Below are positions 51,741 through 61,140 of a DNA stretch of 64,000 nucleotides, piece by piece (position 1 is the stretch's first letter; every line of letters begins with the position of its first letter). This DNA comes from Phycisphaeraceae bacterium (GTDB lineage Bacteria > Planctomycetota > Phycisphaerae > Phycisphaerales > SM1A02). A program made the position numbers and the translations under genes. Where the stretch lies: assembly GCA_019636755.1 (NCBI GenBank), contig JAHBWZ010000006.1:248001-312000 (forward strand). The letters are read 5' to 3'. The notes beneath the pieces are model-generated. The model worked only from the letters and a program-made list of their open reading frames with translations, had not been told where the DNA came from and made no database searches.

Positions 51741-53436
51741 CCACCGTCGCCGGCTGCGGCACGAGAACGCGGCTCTGCCCGACGCGGAACCGGCCGGCGA
51801 TGAAATCGGCGTCGCACAGCGTCGCATTTCCCGCCGGGTTCGCGCCGGAGACATGGAAGTCGCTGAACGCCGCCGACTGGTTCACCCAGATGGCGCCGGT
51901 CAGGTTGCAGGACACCGCGGCGCCGGCGTTGACCAGGGCCTCGACGGCGGCATCCTGGACCTCGATGTCCGTCGAGTAGATCGACGCCGTGATCATGCCT
52001 TTCTCACGTGCGATGCGCGATGCGATCTCCACGCTGCGCGTCGTCGATCGGGTCCGGATCACATACGCGATCGGACCGAAGACCTCCCGCTCGTACAGGT
52101 CGGCATCGGCCTCGTCCAATTCGATGAGCAGCGGCGAGGAGATCCTCGCCCCGGGAAACCCGGGATGTTCGACCGGCGCCGCCTCCCGGAGGATGCGTCG
52201 ACCCCGTGCCACCGCCTCGGCCCGCGCTGCCGCGATCCGGTCCAGCGTCGCTTCATTCTGAATGGCGCCGAGCACCTCGGCGGCCCGACCGGCATCGCCG
52301 AGCAGGCCGTCGAGCGCCCGCCCGAGGGCCGCGCCGACCGCGTCGAATCCGATCGCACCTGACCCGGTCCGGACGCCCTCCTGCGGCACGAAGATGTTCT
52401 GGCTGGTCGTGCACATCTGTCCGGAGTAGAGACTGAGCGTGAACGCGATGTTGCCGGTCACCGCCCGCAGATCCGGCATCGAGTCGAGGACGATCGCGTT
52501 GACACCCGCCTTCTCCGTGTAGAGTCGGGCGTGGCGCACGTTCTCTTCCAGCCAGGTGCCGAACGCCGGCCCCCCGGTGTAATCGATGATCCCGACACGC
52601 GGATCGGCGCAGAGCACCTTTCCGATCGGCGTCGCGTGGTCATCGACCAGGAGCGTGACGACATCCTCCGGGGCCCCGCACTCGCGCAGCACGTCGCGCG
52701 CGATGCTCACGGTGATCGCAAGCGGGAGAACGGCACCCGGATGCGGCTTGACGACCACCGTGTTGCCGGTCACCAGGCTTGCGAAGAGCCCCGGGTAGCT
52801 GTTCCAGGTCGGGAACGTGGAACACGCCATCACCACCGCGATGCCGCGCGGGACCACGCGGTAGGCCTTCTCGAGCGTGACGTACTCTTCCCGGCCCACC
52901 TGCTTCCGCCAGGTGGCATGCTCCGGGCACCGGCGCATCGCGTCGAACGCCCACGCGACCGCCTCGAGCCCCCGGTCCTGTGCATGCGGCCCGCCTGCCT
53001 GAAAGGCCATCATGAAGCCCTGGCCGGTCGTGTGCATGACCGCATTCGCCATCTCGAAACTGCGCCGGTTGAGCCGGTGCAGGATCTCCAGGCAGATGCC
53101 CGCGCGGAACGAGGGATCCGTCTTCGCCCACGCCCGTCCCGCGGCCGCGGACGCGCGAAGCAGCGCGTCGACGTCACAGCGGCCGTAGGCGATGTCCAGC
53201 GCACGGCCGTACGGGCTGTGCTCTGGCGCGATGGCGTCCACTTCTCCCGGTTGCCGGAGCGGGAACCGGTGTCCGATCAGAGCCTCGAATGCCCGTGTCC
53301 CGTCGTCCCGGGCGGTCTCGCCGTAGACCTTCCCGCTGGGAACTTCCGGATACGCGCTCCAGCACGCGCGGCGGACGATCGCGTCCAGGGCACCGTCCAG
53401 GACCCGGCGATGACGTTCGAAGAGGTCGCTTGACAC
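51733..53436 (-). CDS. paaN: PaaN-type aldehyde dehydrogenase (phenylacetate degradation)
   Basis: 567 residues from the GTG at 53436, chosen because AAGGAG lies nine bases upstream; the ATG at 53496 adds a non-conserved leader. The aldehyde dehydrogenase fold of the PaaN group is seen: RVVPRGIAVVMACSTFPTWN, LVTGNTVVVKPHPGAVLPLA, DYTGGPAFGTWLEENVRHA, LYSGQMCTTSQNIFVPQEG with the catalytic Cys, and YEREVFGPIAYVIRT. There is no MaoC hydratase domain, so it is the PaaN rather than PaaZ type. It would oxidise the ring-opened aldehyde intermediate. Only paaY accompanies it; the ring-oxidation genes are not in the window. Confidence 0.87.
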   Translation of the reverse strand: MSSDLFERHRRVLDGALDAIVRRACWSAYPEVPSGKVYGETARDDGTRAFEALIGHRFPLRQPGEVDAIAPEHSPYGRALDIAYGRCDVDALLRASAAAGRAWAKTDPSFRAGICLEILHRLNRRSFEMANAVMHTTGQGFMMAFQAGGPHAQDRGLEAVAWAFDAMRRCPEHATWRKQVGREEYVTLEKAYRVVPRGIAVVMACSTFPTWNSYPGLFASLVTGNTVVVKPHPGAVLPLAITVSIARDVLRECGAPEDVVTLLVDDHATPIGKVLCADPRVGIIDYTGGPAFGTWLEENVRHARLYTEKAGVNAIVLDSMPDLRAVTGNIAFTLSLYSGQMCTTSQNIFVPQEGVRTGSGAIGFDAVGAALGRALDGLLGDAGRAAEVLGAIQNEATLDRIAAARAEAVARGRRILREAAPVEHPGFPGARISSPLLIELDEADADLYEREVFGPIAYVIRTRSTTRSVEIASRIAREKGMITASIYSTDIEVQDAAVEALVNAGAAVSCNLTGAIWVNQSAAFSDFHVSGANPAGNATLCDADFIAGRFRVGQSRVLVPQPATVGA

Positions 53437-53656
53437 GGGAGTGGCTCCTTCCCCGCCCGCGACCATCCGTTCCGGCTGTCGCGCGGGGCCGGCCATGGTA
53501 CCGACGGCCCCGCGCTCCCGGATCTCCGTCGCTCGGAACCGGCCTCAAGTCACCGGACGATCCGGCCGATCCCCGGCACGATCGCCGTGTCCTCCGCGCC
53601 CGTGGATCGTGCGTGCGCGGTGAGCCAGCCCTGCCGAGGCGGGAGTACCGCGCCCC

Positions 53657-56053
53657 GTGGACCACGCGTCACAGTTCGAGACACTGGCCCGCGCGGCCAT
53701 GGCCGCTGACGCTCATGACCCGCCTGCGCTGGCGGCACTCCACGAGCAGCTGGACACCATCGCGGCGGCGCTGAACGCAACGGATCCGGCGCCGCTTCAT
53801 GACGCCGTCGACACCGGACGCCGGCTGCTCACGAGCCTTCTCCTGCGGGAAACGGATGATCCGGAGGGCGCCCTTGCGCTCGTACGCCGGAGCATCGAGG
53901 AGATCCTGTCCTGCCTGCCGGACCGCGCGCCCGCGTCTGCTCGATCAGACGAAGAGAACGAACTGCTCGCGGCGTGGGTGGCCGGATGCACCGATGCGCT
54001 CAGCCGCCTGGAGGCGGCGATCCTCGCGACCGAGGACGCGTCCAGCACCACGGCGGCCGACGACGCGCGACGGATCATCCACACCATCAAGGGCGAGGCG
54101 GGCGTGCTCTCCCTGGACGCCGTCCGACGCGCCGCGCATGATCTCGAGTCCGCAATCGAGATCGCGGAGTCGGGTCCGGATGGATTCCCGGCCGAAGCCG
54201 CCCTGGCGTTCGTCGACTGGATGAAGTCGGCGGTGGAGGTCCTGGACGGCGGCGGATCCAGCCTCCCACCCGATACGTCCGTTCGAACGGCACTCGCCCG
54301 CCTCCAGGCCGACGACGGTGGCACCGGCGACGGTACCGCCGCGGCATCCGGGAAACCGGGCGTGCCGGACGCGGGGGGCGACGGAACGCTCGCCGAATTC
54401 GTGAGCGAAGCGCGTGAACATCTCGCGTGTGCCGAGTCGAATCTCCTTCGCCTGGAGGCGGCACCGGATGATCCCGAACCCGTCAACGCCGTCTTCCGCG
54501 CCTTCCACACGATCAAGGGGGTCGCCGGCTTCCTCGGACTTGACCTCATCGTCCGGATCGCCCATGGCGCCGAGACACTCCTGGACCGCGCCCGCGCCGA
54601 CCGCACCTTCAGAATGGAACGCGACGCGCTGGACGTTGCGCTCGCGGCAGGCGATCTCCTCGGGCGACTCCTCGATGCCGTCGACGGCAGCAGCGTCCCG
54701 CCGCGGGCGGAGTGCGATGCGCTGCTGGAACGCCTGGTTGCGGTACTCGATGGTCGGACGACGCCCCCGCCACCGGCCGCAGCGGCCACCGCCGGCCCCG
54801 TCGGCGCCGGATCGACCGGCACGGGATCCGCCGGCGCAGGGCCCGCCGGCGCCGGATCACCGCGCCGCATGGCCGAGCAGACCGTCAAGGTCAGTACCTC
54901 GCGACTGGACACGCTCCTGACGATGGTCAGCGAACTCGTCATCGCGCAGCAGATGATCATCCACGATCCCGCGGTGCGCGCGATCGCCGGACCACGGCTC
55001 CAGTCCAGTGTCGCGCAGGCCACGAAGATCATCCGCAATCTTCACGATCTCACGATGTCGCTCCGGATGGTGACGGTGCGCTCCACGTTCCAGAAGATGG
55101 CACGTCTCGTGCGGGACATCGCGGCAAGGTCGGGCAAACAGATCACGCTCGTCACGGAGGGCGAGGAGACCGAGTTCGACCGGACGGTGATCGAGGAGAT
55201 CGGCGACCCGCTGGTGCACCTGGTCCGGAACGCCTGCGACCACGGGATCGAATCGCCGGCCGAGCGCATTGCCTGCGGGAAGGCGCCGACCGGTCGACTC
55301 ACGCTCCGTGCGTGTCATCAGGGTGGGTCGGTCATCGTCGATATCGAGGACGACGGTCGCGGGCTCGACCGCGACCGGATTCTCCGGACCGCGATCGAGC
55401 GCGGTCTCCTGGCGCATGAACAATGCAGCGCAGGAATCACGGATCGCGAGGTCTGGCAGCTGATCTTCCTGCCCGGATTCTCCACCGCGGCGGAGGTAAC
55501 TGATCTCTCCGGGCGCGGCGTGGGCATGGATGTCGTGCGTCGCAACATCGAACGCGTCCGCGGCACGATCGAGATCCACTCGGCGCCCGGTTCGGGAACC
55601 CGCTTTCGATTCAGCCTGCCCCTGACCATGGCCATCATCGACGGCATGGTGGTGCGCGTGGGCGCAGGCCGATTCGTTCTTCCGACGCTGGCCATCGAAC
55701 AGTGCATGCGTCCGGTCGCCGCCCGCGTCACCGCCGTCGCCGGGCGCGGCGACATGGCGGTGATCCGGGGCGAGCTTCTCCCGGTGTACCGGCTCGGACG
55801 CGTCCTCGGCCTCCGCGGAAGCGATGCAGAACCCGTGCACTCGCTGCTGCTGGTGCTCGACACGCCGCATGGCCGCTGCTGCGTGATCGTGGACGAGATT
55901 CTCGGACAGCAGCAGGTCGTCATCAAGTCGCTTGATCCGTCCATGCCCGTGCCGCGCAGCATCGCCGGCGGCGCCATCCTCGGCGACGGGCGGATCGCAC
56001 TCATCCTCGATCCGGCGGGGCTCGTCGCGGAGGCCGCCGACTCAGACGCCTGA
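53657..56053 (+). CDS. cheA: CheA-type histidine kinase with two HPt domains
   Basis: 798 residues from a GTG at 53657. Two phosphotransfer domains are seen: one with IHTIKGEAGVL (His 142) and one with FHTIKGVAGFLG (His 284). A Gly/Ala/Pro-rich linker (about 368-400) replaces any recognisable P2 response-regulator-binding domain. Then come the dimerisation helices (ELVIAQQMI), the HATPase with LVRNACDHGIESPAE (N box), VDIEDDGRGLD (G1) and DLSGRGVGMDVV (G2), and the CheW-like C-terminus with LLPVYRLGRVLG. It should phosphorylate a response regulator in a chemosensory array. Only cheW follows (12 bases); no receptor, cheY or cheR is in the window. Confidence 0.93.
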   Translation: MDHASQFETLARAAMAADAHDPPALAALHEQLDTIAAALNATDPAPLHDAVDTGRRLLTSLLLRETDDPEGALALVRRSIEEILSCLPDRAPASARSDEENELLAAWVAGCTDALSRLEAAILATEDASSTTAADDARRIIHTIKGEAGVLSLDAVRRAAHDLESAIEIAESGPDGFPAEAALAFVDWMKSAVEVLDGGGSSLPPDTSVRTALARLQADDGGTGDGTAAASGKPGVPDAGGDGTLAEFVSEAREHLACAESNLLRLEAAPDDPEPVNAVFRAFHTIKGVAGFLGLDLIVRIAHGAETLLDRARADRTFRMERDALDVALAAGDLLGRLLDAVDGSSVPPRAECDALLERLVAVLDGRTTPPPPAAAATAGPVGAGSTGTGSAGAGPAGAGSPRRMAEQTVKVSTSRLDTLLTMVSELVIAQQMIIHDPAVRAIAGPRLQSSVAQATKIIRNLHDLTMSLRMVTVRSTFQKMARLVRDIAARSGKQITLVTEGEETEFDRTVIEEIGDPLVHLVRNACDHGIESPAERIACGKAPTGRLTLRACHQGGSVIVDIEDDGRGLDRDRILRTAIERGLLAHEQCSAGITDREVWQLIFLPGFSTAAEVTDLSGRGVGMDVVRRNIERVRGTIEIHSAPGSGTRFRFSLPLTMAIIDGMVVRVGAGRFVLPTLAIEQCMRPVAARVTAVAGRGDMAVIRGELLPVYRLGRVLGLRGSDAEPVHSLLLVLDTPHGRCCVIVDEILGQQQVVIKSLDPSMPVPRSIAGGAILGDGRIALILDPAGLVAEAADSDA

Positions 56054-56065
56054 CGGGAGGAGTCC

Positions 56066-56602
56066 ATGCACAGCGGACCCGCATCACGGTCACACCGGGT
56101 CGAACGGGCGTACCCGGGCAGGTACCTCTCGTTCCACCTCGGCTGCGGCGCGTACGGACTGGACATCCTGCGCGTCCGTGAGATCATCGCCATGATCGAC
56201 ATCACGCCGCTCCCCGGGACGCCCGACTTCGTCCGCGGGATCATCAACCTGCGCGGCCGGATCATCCCGGTCGTCGAACTCCGACGTCGCCTCGGGATCG
56301 CTGCGGCGGCGGACGACGATCAGGCGTGCATCATCGTGGTGGAGCGTGAAGGGCGAGAGGGCAGCGATCCCCGTCTGACCGGCGTGATCGTCGACCGCGT
56401 CAGCGAGATCGTCGACATCGATGCCGACAGCATCGGTCCGGCGCCTCGACCCGCCAGAGGCACGGGCGCCGGCTTCATCAGCGGCGTCGGCCGGGTCCAG
56501 GACACGGTGATCCCGCTCCTCGCGATCGACCGGATTCTCCATGCCGGCGAGGTCGCTCCGAGCGGCGGCGGCGCTGGGGATGCCGTCACCGAGGCCGCGT
56601 GA
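56066..56602 (+). CDS. cheW: CheW-type coupling protein
   Basis: 178 residues from the ATG at 56066, with GGGAGGAG just upstream. The single CheW domain has YLSFHLGCGAYGLDILRVRE, ITPLPGTPDFVRGIINLRGR, IIPVVELRRRLG, LTGVIVDRVSEIVDID and FISGVGRVQDTVIPLLAIDR. It would couple CheA to receptors. It is the second gene of a two-gene operon and ends 32 bases from the convergent ppc stop. The receptors must be encoded elsewhere. Confidence 0.94.
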   Translation: MHSGPASRSHRVERAYPGRYLSFHLGCGAYGLDILRVREIIAMIDITPLPGTPDFVRGIINLRGRIIPVVELRRRLGIAAAADDDQACIIVVEREGREGSDPRLTGVIVDRVSEIVDIDADSIGPAPRPARGTGAGFISGVGRVQDTVIPLLAIDRILHAGEVAPSGGGAGDAVTEAA

Positions 56603-56634
56603 TCACCGCGGCGATCCGCTGGAGGCAGGCCCCG

Positions 56635-59421
56635 TCACCCGGTGGTCCGGAGTCCGCCGGAGATGGCCTGGATGCTCCGCCGGATCAGCGCATCGATCGC
56701 CATCCGCGCCGCGCTTCCGGGCGCCGTGCGCCGCTGCCGGCGGAAGAGTTCCACCTGCACCAGGTTCAGCGGATCGACCACCGGGTTCCGCGTCTCGATC
56801 GATCGGCGCAGCCACGGAACGTGCTCGAGCAGCCCGGCGCGTCCGCTGAGCGCGAGGATGGCGTCGCGGCTCCGGGATGCCTCGGCCACGATCCGGTCCA
56901 TGACGGCATCCCGAAGCGCTGCGTCCTCGACGAGTCCGGCGTGGAGACGCGCGATCCCCATGTCCGCCTTGGCCAGTGCGAGCGCCGCATTCTCGATGAT
57001 CCCTCGGAACGCCGCGTCCGTCGCGTAGCACCGCGCCAGTCGCGACGGTCCGTCGGCCGTCGCCTCGGCGAACGCGGAAAGCGCTGTCCCGATCCCGTAC
57101 CACGCCGGCAGCAGGATGCGGGCCTGCGTCCACGAAAACACCCAGGGGATCGCGCGGAGCGTCTCGAGCGATCTCGCTCCACCGCGCCGCGCCGGTCGTG
57201 ACGCGATCGGAAGCTGTTCGATGCCGGAGATCGGCGTCGCCTGCTCGAACCACGACATGAAGCCCGGCATGCCGACCAGTCGGCGGTAGGCGGTCAGTGC
57301 GGATCCGGCAAGAGACGTCATGACGTCATCAAGTTCCTTCCGCTCGCGCGCGGGGCGGTCGGGACGGCGATCGAGAGACGTGCGCCGGAGTGCTGCCGCA
57401 ACCACCTGTTCCAGGTGCCGCCCCGCGATCTCCGGATCGTCATATCGCTCGGCCAGGACCTCGCCCTGCTCGGTGACCCGGAGTCCACCGCCGATCGTGC
57501 CGTGGGGCAGTGAAACGATGCTGCGCGCCGCGGGTCCGCCGCCGCGGCCGAGCGCACCGCCGCGGCCGTGGAAGAAGCGGATCGGGACGCCATGCGCCGC
57601 CGCTGCCTCGACGAGCCGTCGCTGGGCCGCCACGAGACCGCAGCAGGCCGCCAGGTAGCCGCCGTCGCGCGTGCTGTCGGAGTACCCGATCATGACGTGC
57701 AGCACCCCGCCGGGTCCGGTGATGTCGGATCGACACGCCGCATCCTGGAGGATCGCTTCGACGATCCGTGGCGAGCGTGCCAGGTCGTTGATCGTCTCGA
57801 AGAGCGGCGCAATCGGCATCGCGACCGCCCCCGCCCGCCCGGCGTGCTCGAACGCCGCGCAGCGCATGAGCCAGCGCACAGCGCGCAGGTCCCCGGGCGC
57901 GTGTGTCATCGAGATGACGTGGATACCCAGTGCATCCGCACCGCCGTGGGCGCGCACGCCGACGAGCAACCGGAACAGCTCCACGGTCTCCCGCGCTTCG
58001 GGCGTGAGTCGCGCGACGTCGGGAAACCCGCACTCGCCACCGGCCTCCGGTTCCAGGATCCGTGCCCGCGCCGTCTCGTCCATGTCGGCATAGTGGTCGC
58101 ACCGCCCGAGGACGCGCAGGAGTTCACCGACCACGGCGTGATACCAGCCGGACTCCTGGCGGATGTCGAGCGCCAGCAGATGCAGGCCGAACACCCGCGC
58201 CTGGATGATCCAGTCATCCACGTGCTCATCCGCGATCAGCTCCCCTCGATTGGCCACGAGGCTCCCTCGAAGGATGATGAGGTCATCCACGAGGTCCTGC
58301 CCGCAGGAATATGCGCCCTCCGGCGCCGGCTCGCCGATGACCGCGGCCCGGGCGCGCTCGAGCCTCCACTGCACGATGCGCAGGAAGCGCCGGCAGCACT
58401 CATCCGCCGCAAGATGGGCCAGGTGATCCTCGAGTGCCGGCCACCGCCGGATCGCTTCGGCCACCGCGCCGGCAAGCGCCTCCGTGACACCGGCCCGGTG
58501 CGTCGACATGCTCAGCGCCCGCCGGGCCGCGGCCGCCTGCGCGATGTGCCGATCGATCGCCTCCCGACGAAGCCGTCCGAGCGCGTCCCGCGTGACCGCC
58601 GCCGTCACCGCCGGATTGCCGTCGCGGTCACCGCCGATCCAGGTCCCGAACCGCAGCAGCGCCGGACAGCATGCCGACACCGGCCCGACCGTTCGCGCGC
58701 TGGAGTCGTCCGCCAGCGCGGACGCGAGCGTACGATGGAGCTCCGGGACCGCGGCCCAGAGCGTGCCCGCGAAGAACAGGGAGCGCTCCAGTTCCTCCGC
58801 GACCGTGGGGCGGCGGAATCGAACGGACTCCGTCTGCCAGAGGCCGACCAGGTCCGCGGAGATGGCGTCATCGACGCGCCGACGGCGCCGCGGCGCAAGA
58901 TCCGGACGATCCCGTTCCTGAAGGCGCTGCCGGATATCCCGGACCTTCTCGCGGATCGATCGGCGCTTCGCTTCCGTGGGATGAGCGGTGAACACGAGTT
59001 CCAATTGCATGGAGCGCAGCAGTTCCAGCCGCTGCATGAGACTCCAGCCCTCCTCGCGCATCGCGTCAAGCGTCGGCCCGAGCGACTCCCCGACGGCGCC
59101 GGCGACACCTCGGCGCTCACGCGCGCGAAGGACGCGGATGCGCTGGCGGTCCTCGGCCAGATTCGCCATGTCGAAGAAGATGCTGAAGGCATCGATGAGA
59201 TGTCCGAGCGAAGGAAGATCGCTCTCCGAGAGCAGCGCGACGAGCTTCGACTCCGCGGCGGCATCGCCGCGCCGGCGCAGGAGGGCGAGCCGGCGGACGC
59301 GGTCGACGAGATCGATCGCGTCGTGACCCGCCTGTGCCCGGATCACCGCGCGGACCTGCGCCCAGAGGAAGCGGATCTCGCGGTCAAGTCTCGCATCGGA
59401 ATTGGCGTGCATCGCTGCCAT
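56635..59421 (-). CDS. ppc: Phosphoenolpyruvate carboxylase
   Basis: 928 residues from the ATG at 59421. Key marks are LVFTAHPTEAKRRS with catalytic His 147, FGTWIGGDRDGNPAVTA, LALDIRQESGWYHAVV, FFHGRGGALGRGGGPAARS and the C-terminal end AISGGLRTTG. The conserved loop GYSDSxKD reads GYSDSTRDGGYLA, with Arg 585 where Lys is usual, and the last four residues are RTTG rather than the usual RNTG/QNTG. It carboxylates phosphoenolpyruvate to oxaloacetate to refill the TCA cycle. Length is normal (about 880-970). Confidence 0.95.
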   Translation of the reverse strand: MAAMHANSDARLDREIRFLWAQVRAVIRAQAGHDAIDLVDRVRRLALLRRRGDAAAESKLVALLSESDLPSLGHLIDAFSIFFDMANLAEDRQRIRVLRARERRGVAGAVGESLGPTLDAMREEGWSLMQRLELLRSMQLELVFTAHPTEAKRRSIREKVRDIRQRLQERDRPDLAPRRRRRVDDAISADLVGLWQTESVRFRRPTVAEELERSLFFAGTLWAAVPELHRTLASALADDSSARTVGPVSACCPALLRFGTWIGGDRDGNPAVTAAVTRDALGRLRREAIDRHIAQAAAARRALSMSTHRAGVTEALAGAVAEAIRRWPALEDHLAHLAADECCRRFLRIVQWRLERARAAVIGEPAPEGAYSCGQDLVDDLIILRGSLVANRGELIADEHVDDWIIQARVFGLHLLALDIRQESGWYHAVVGELLRVLGRCDHYADMDETARARILEPEAGGECGFPDVARLTPEARETVELFRLLVGVRAHGGADALGIHVISMTHAPGDLRAVRWLMRCAAFEHAGRAGAVAMPIAPLFETINDLARSPRIVEAILQDAACRSDITGPGGVLHVMIGYSDSTRDGGYLAACCGLVAAQRRLVEAAAAHGVPIRFFHGRGGALGRGGGPAARSIVSLPHGTIGGGLRVTEQGEVLAERYDDPEIAGRHLEQVVAAALRRTSLDRRPDRPARERKELDDVMTSLAGSALTAYRRLVGMPGFMSWFEQATPISGIEQLPIASRPARRGGARSLETLRAIPWVFSWTQARILLPAWYGIGTALSAFAEATADGPSRLARCYATDAAFRGIIENAALALAKADMGIARLHAGLVEDAALRDAVMDRIVAEASRSRDAILALSGRAGLLEHVPWLRRSIETRNPVVDPLNLVQVELFRRQRRTAPGSAARMAIDALIRRSIQAISGGLRTTG

Positions 59422-59589
59422 GCTGCTGCGTACTGCGGACCCGGGTCGGGCGTCCGGTCGGGCCCGGTCTCCTGCGCCCTCTGCACCCGGTCCCCGCCAT
59501 CATCCCGGCCCCGGACAGCATACCGTACTGGCGCCTGCGTCGGCGTGGCGAAGGACAGCGCCGGATCCGTGTGGACGCGCTCCGTGACG

Positions 59590-60150
59590 ATGACTCGACC
59601 GCACGCCAATCAGCGACTCTTCGTCTCGATCGTTCCGCCGATCGACGCAGCGCGCGCGTGGCTCGACCTGCTGCACACGATGTCGCTGCCGGATGGACGA
59701 TACACGCCCGAAGCGCAGGTGCACCTCACGGTGCAGTTCATCGGTGATGTGCCCGTCCGCGCCCTGGACGATGTCATCGAGAGCGTCCGCCGATCCGCGG
59801 CCGGGCTCGAGTCGTTCCAGCTTCAGCCCCGCAGCCTGCGCGCACTGCCGCAGCGCGGTCCAGCGCGCCTGGTTGCCGTGGAAACCGACTGCCCGCCGAC
59901 GCTCGTTGAACTGAAACGGCGCCTGGTCCATCGCCTTGCCGCGCACGCGCGCCGCGAGGCCGCGGAACGCTTCCTGCCGCACCTGACGCTCCTGCGCTTC
60001 ACGCCGGTTGCCGATCTCGAAACGCGGTCGTGGCCGATGACCGCGCCACCCGTTCCCGTCACCGCGGTCTCGCTGATGCGCAGCATCCTGCATCCGGCCG
60101 GCGCGCGTCACGTCACGATCGACCGGGTCCAGCTTGCCGGAAGTGCGTAG
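59590..60150 (+). CDS. thpR: RNA 2',3'-cyclic phosphodiesterase (LigT/ThpR family)
   Basis: 186 residues from the ATG at 59590; the far upstream start of this frame lies antisense to ppc and is rejected. The two HxTx motifs of the 2H phosphoesterase family are present, VHLTVQFIGDV (His about 45) and PHLTLLRFTPV (His about 131), with the first strand RLFVSIVPP at the N-terminus. It opens 2',3'-cyclic phosphates on RNA. It is divergent from ppc and is the last intact housekeeping gene before the insertion-sequence region. Confidence 0.92.
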   Translation: MTRPHANQRLFVSIVPPIDAARAWLDLLHTMSLPDGRYTPEAQVHLTVQFIGDVPVRALDDVIESVRRSAAGLESFQLQPRSLRALPQRGPARLVAVETDCPPTLVELKRRLVHRLAAHARREAAERFLPHLTLLRFTPVADLETRSWPMTAPPVPVTAVSLMRSILHPAGARHVTIDRVQLAGSA

Positions 60151-60391
60151 CCAGGCGCCCTTCGGCAGGTCGTCGGACTGCCCGGTTTCCGGCGAGACGT
60201 CGACTCCATGGAGCGTCCGGGGAGAGAGCCCGCAGCATGAAGTCAACCGGTGCATGGTGCGCGTTCGGCCTCGAATCCGCCGTCCGCACCTGCTTTGACG
60301 GGTGCGGCGGCCTGGCTTCGGCATGACCGATCGGGATCGCACGTGGACGGTCGCGCAGCGGTGTCGGCGCGGGTTTTCCGCCGGCCGGTTC

Positions 60392-60580
60392 GCGCCGACC
60401 GTGGGGCTCCATGCGTGGATCCTCTCCGGGTCGCGGCGGAAGCTGTTCGACTCGCTCGCCCCGATCGTGTTCGAGCGGTTCGTGACGAACCGCCTCCCGG
60501 CCATCTCTTCGTGTTCCGCTCGAGACGCGGCGACCGCATGACGATTCTCTGGTGGGACCGCGACGCATGCCGCATGCCGG
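60392..60580 (+). pseudogene. IS66-family tnpB (orf2) remnant, frameshifted
   Basis: Two short segments in different frames together resemble IS66 TnpB. Frame 2 reads LHAWILSGSRRKLFDSLAPI near 60407-60466, like the usual MRKSFDGLAALV region. Frame 1 reads GHLFVFRSRRGDRMTILWWD from 60499 to about 60558, the most conserved TnpB stretch. A frame change lies between about 60485 and 60499. Both ends are missing, so it cannot be functional. Confidence 0.7.
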
Positions 60581-60917
60581 TGGACGGGGTTGTTGATGTG
60601 GCCGCTGATGACAGGGGGATTGATGGCCATCGTGGAGGGATGCAAGACAAAGCCATATCGCTATCGACTGGCGGCAATAAGCGGCTGGACTATTCTGGTC
60701 AGTTGGATCAGGCGCAATCTGAAGGCGGTCTCAGCCTCTAGGCAGCGGCATCTGAAGCACGTGCTGAAGGTGGCGGTCTTGATCGGATCAGTTGTTGCAG
60801 TGCTGGGACCGGCGTGACTGTTGCTATCGTTTGGAGTATGGTTCCGCAGATAGCATTTGAGTATCAACGTGCGCGCGCAGCCACCCCGTCCCCCCGGCAT
60901 GCCGCCGCGCGGCGTGA
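60581..60917. other. Spacer between IS66 fragments, lower GC
   Basis: This stretch is visibly less GC-rich than the rest of the window, especially 60640-60850. A 75-codon plus-strand frame (60590-60817) with two hydrophobic patches, including HVLKVAVLIGSVVAVLGP, could be a small membrane protein. I see no Shine-Dalgarno sequence or family for it, so I do not call a gene. Confidence 0.35.
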
Positions 60918-61079
60918 TCAGGGCTGGGGATCGGCAGCCCGACGGGCCTTCCAGCGATCGGGCACCTACTCGTCGAGCGCTTCGGGCGTGATCGCGTCGC
61001 GATTGACCAGGAGTGGGGTCAGGTCGCGCTCTGGATTCCCGTCGTGGCGACGGCAGGTGCTCGTGATGCTCGACAGGAT
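60918..61079 (-). pseudogene. IS66-family transposase (tnpC) C-terminal remnant with in-frame stop
   Basis: Read on the minus strand, one frame gives ILSSITSTCRRHDGNPERDL, TPLLVNRDAITPEALDE, an amber stop (60968-60966), then VPDRWKARRAADPQP and a stop. This fits the C-terminal tail of IS66 transposases, where a few helices end in a short L/V-PDxWK motif. Upstream continuity is lost at about 61080. It is on the opposite strand to the tnpB remnant, so the two need not come from one element copy. Confidence 0.5.
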
Positions 61080-61114
61080 TCCTTACGCACCTGAACATCG
61101 GCATCGCGGCATTG

Positions 61115-61140
61115 CCAGGTCTTGTGGATGACCGCATGAT
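61115..61140 (+). repeat. Left terminal inverted repeat of the IS256-type element
   Basis: The stretch containing GGTCTTGTGGATGACCGCAT is complementary to 62452-62480, apart from a three-base gap and two mismatches. It also holds the stop codon of the restored transposase frame. Confidence 0.6.

Noticed and set aside
57568-59589. Long N-terminal part of the thpR frame
   Set aside because: It is antisense to ppc; the LigT fold begins directly after the ATG at 59590.
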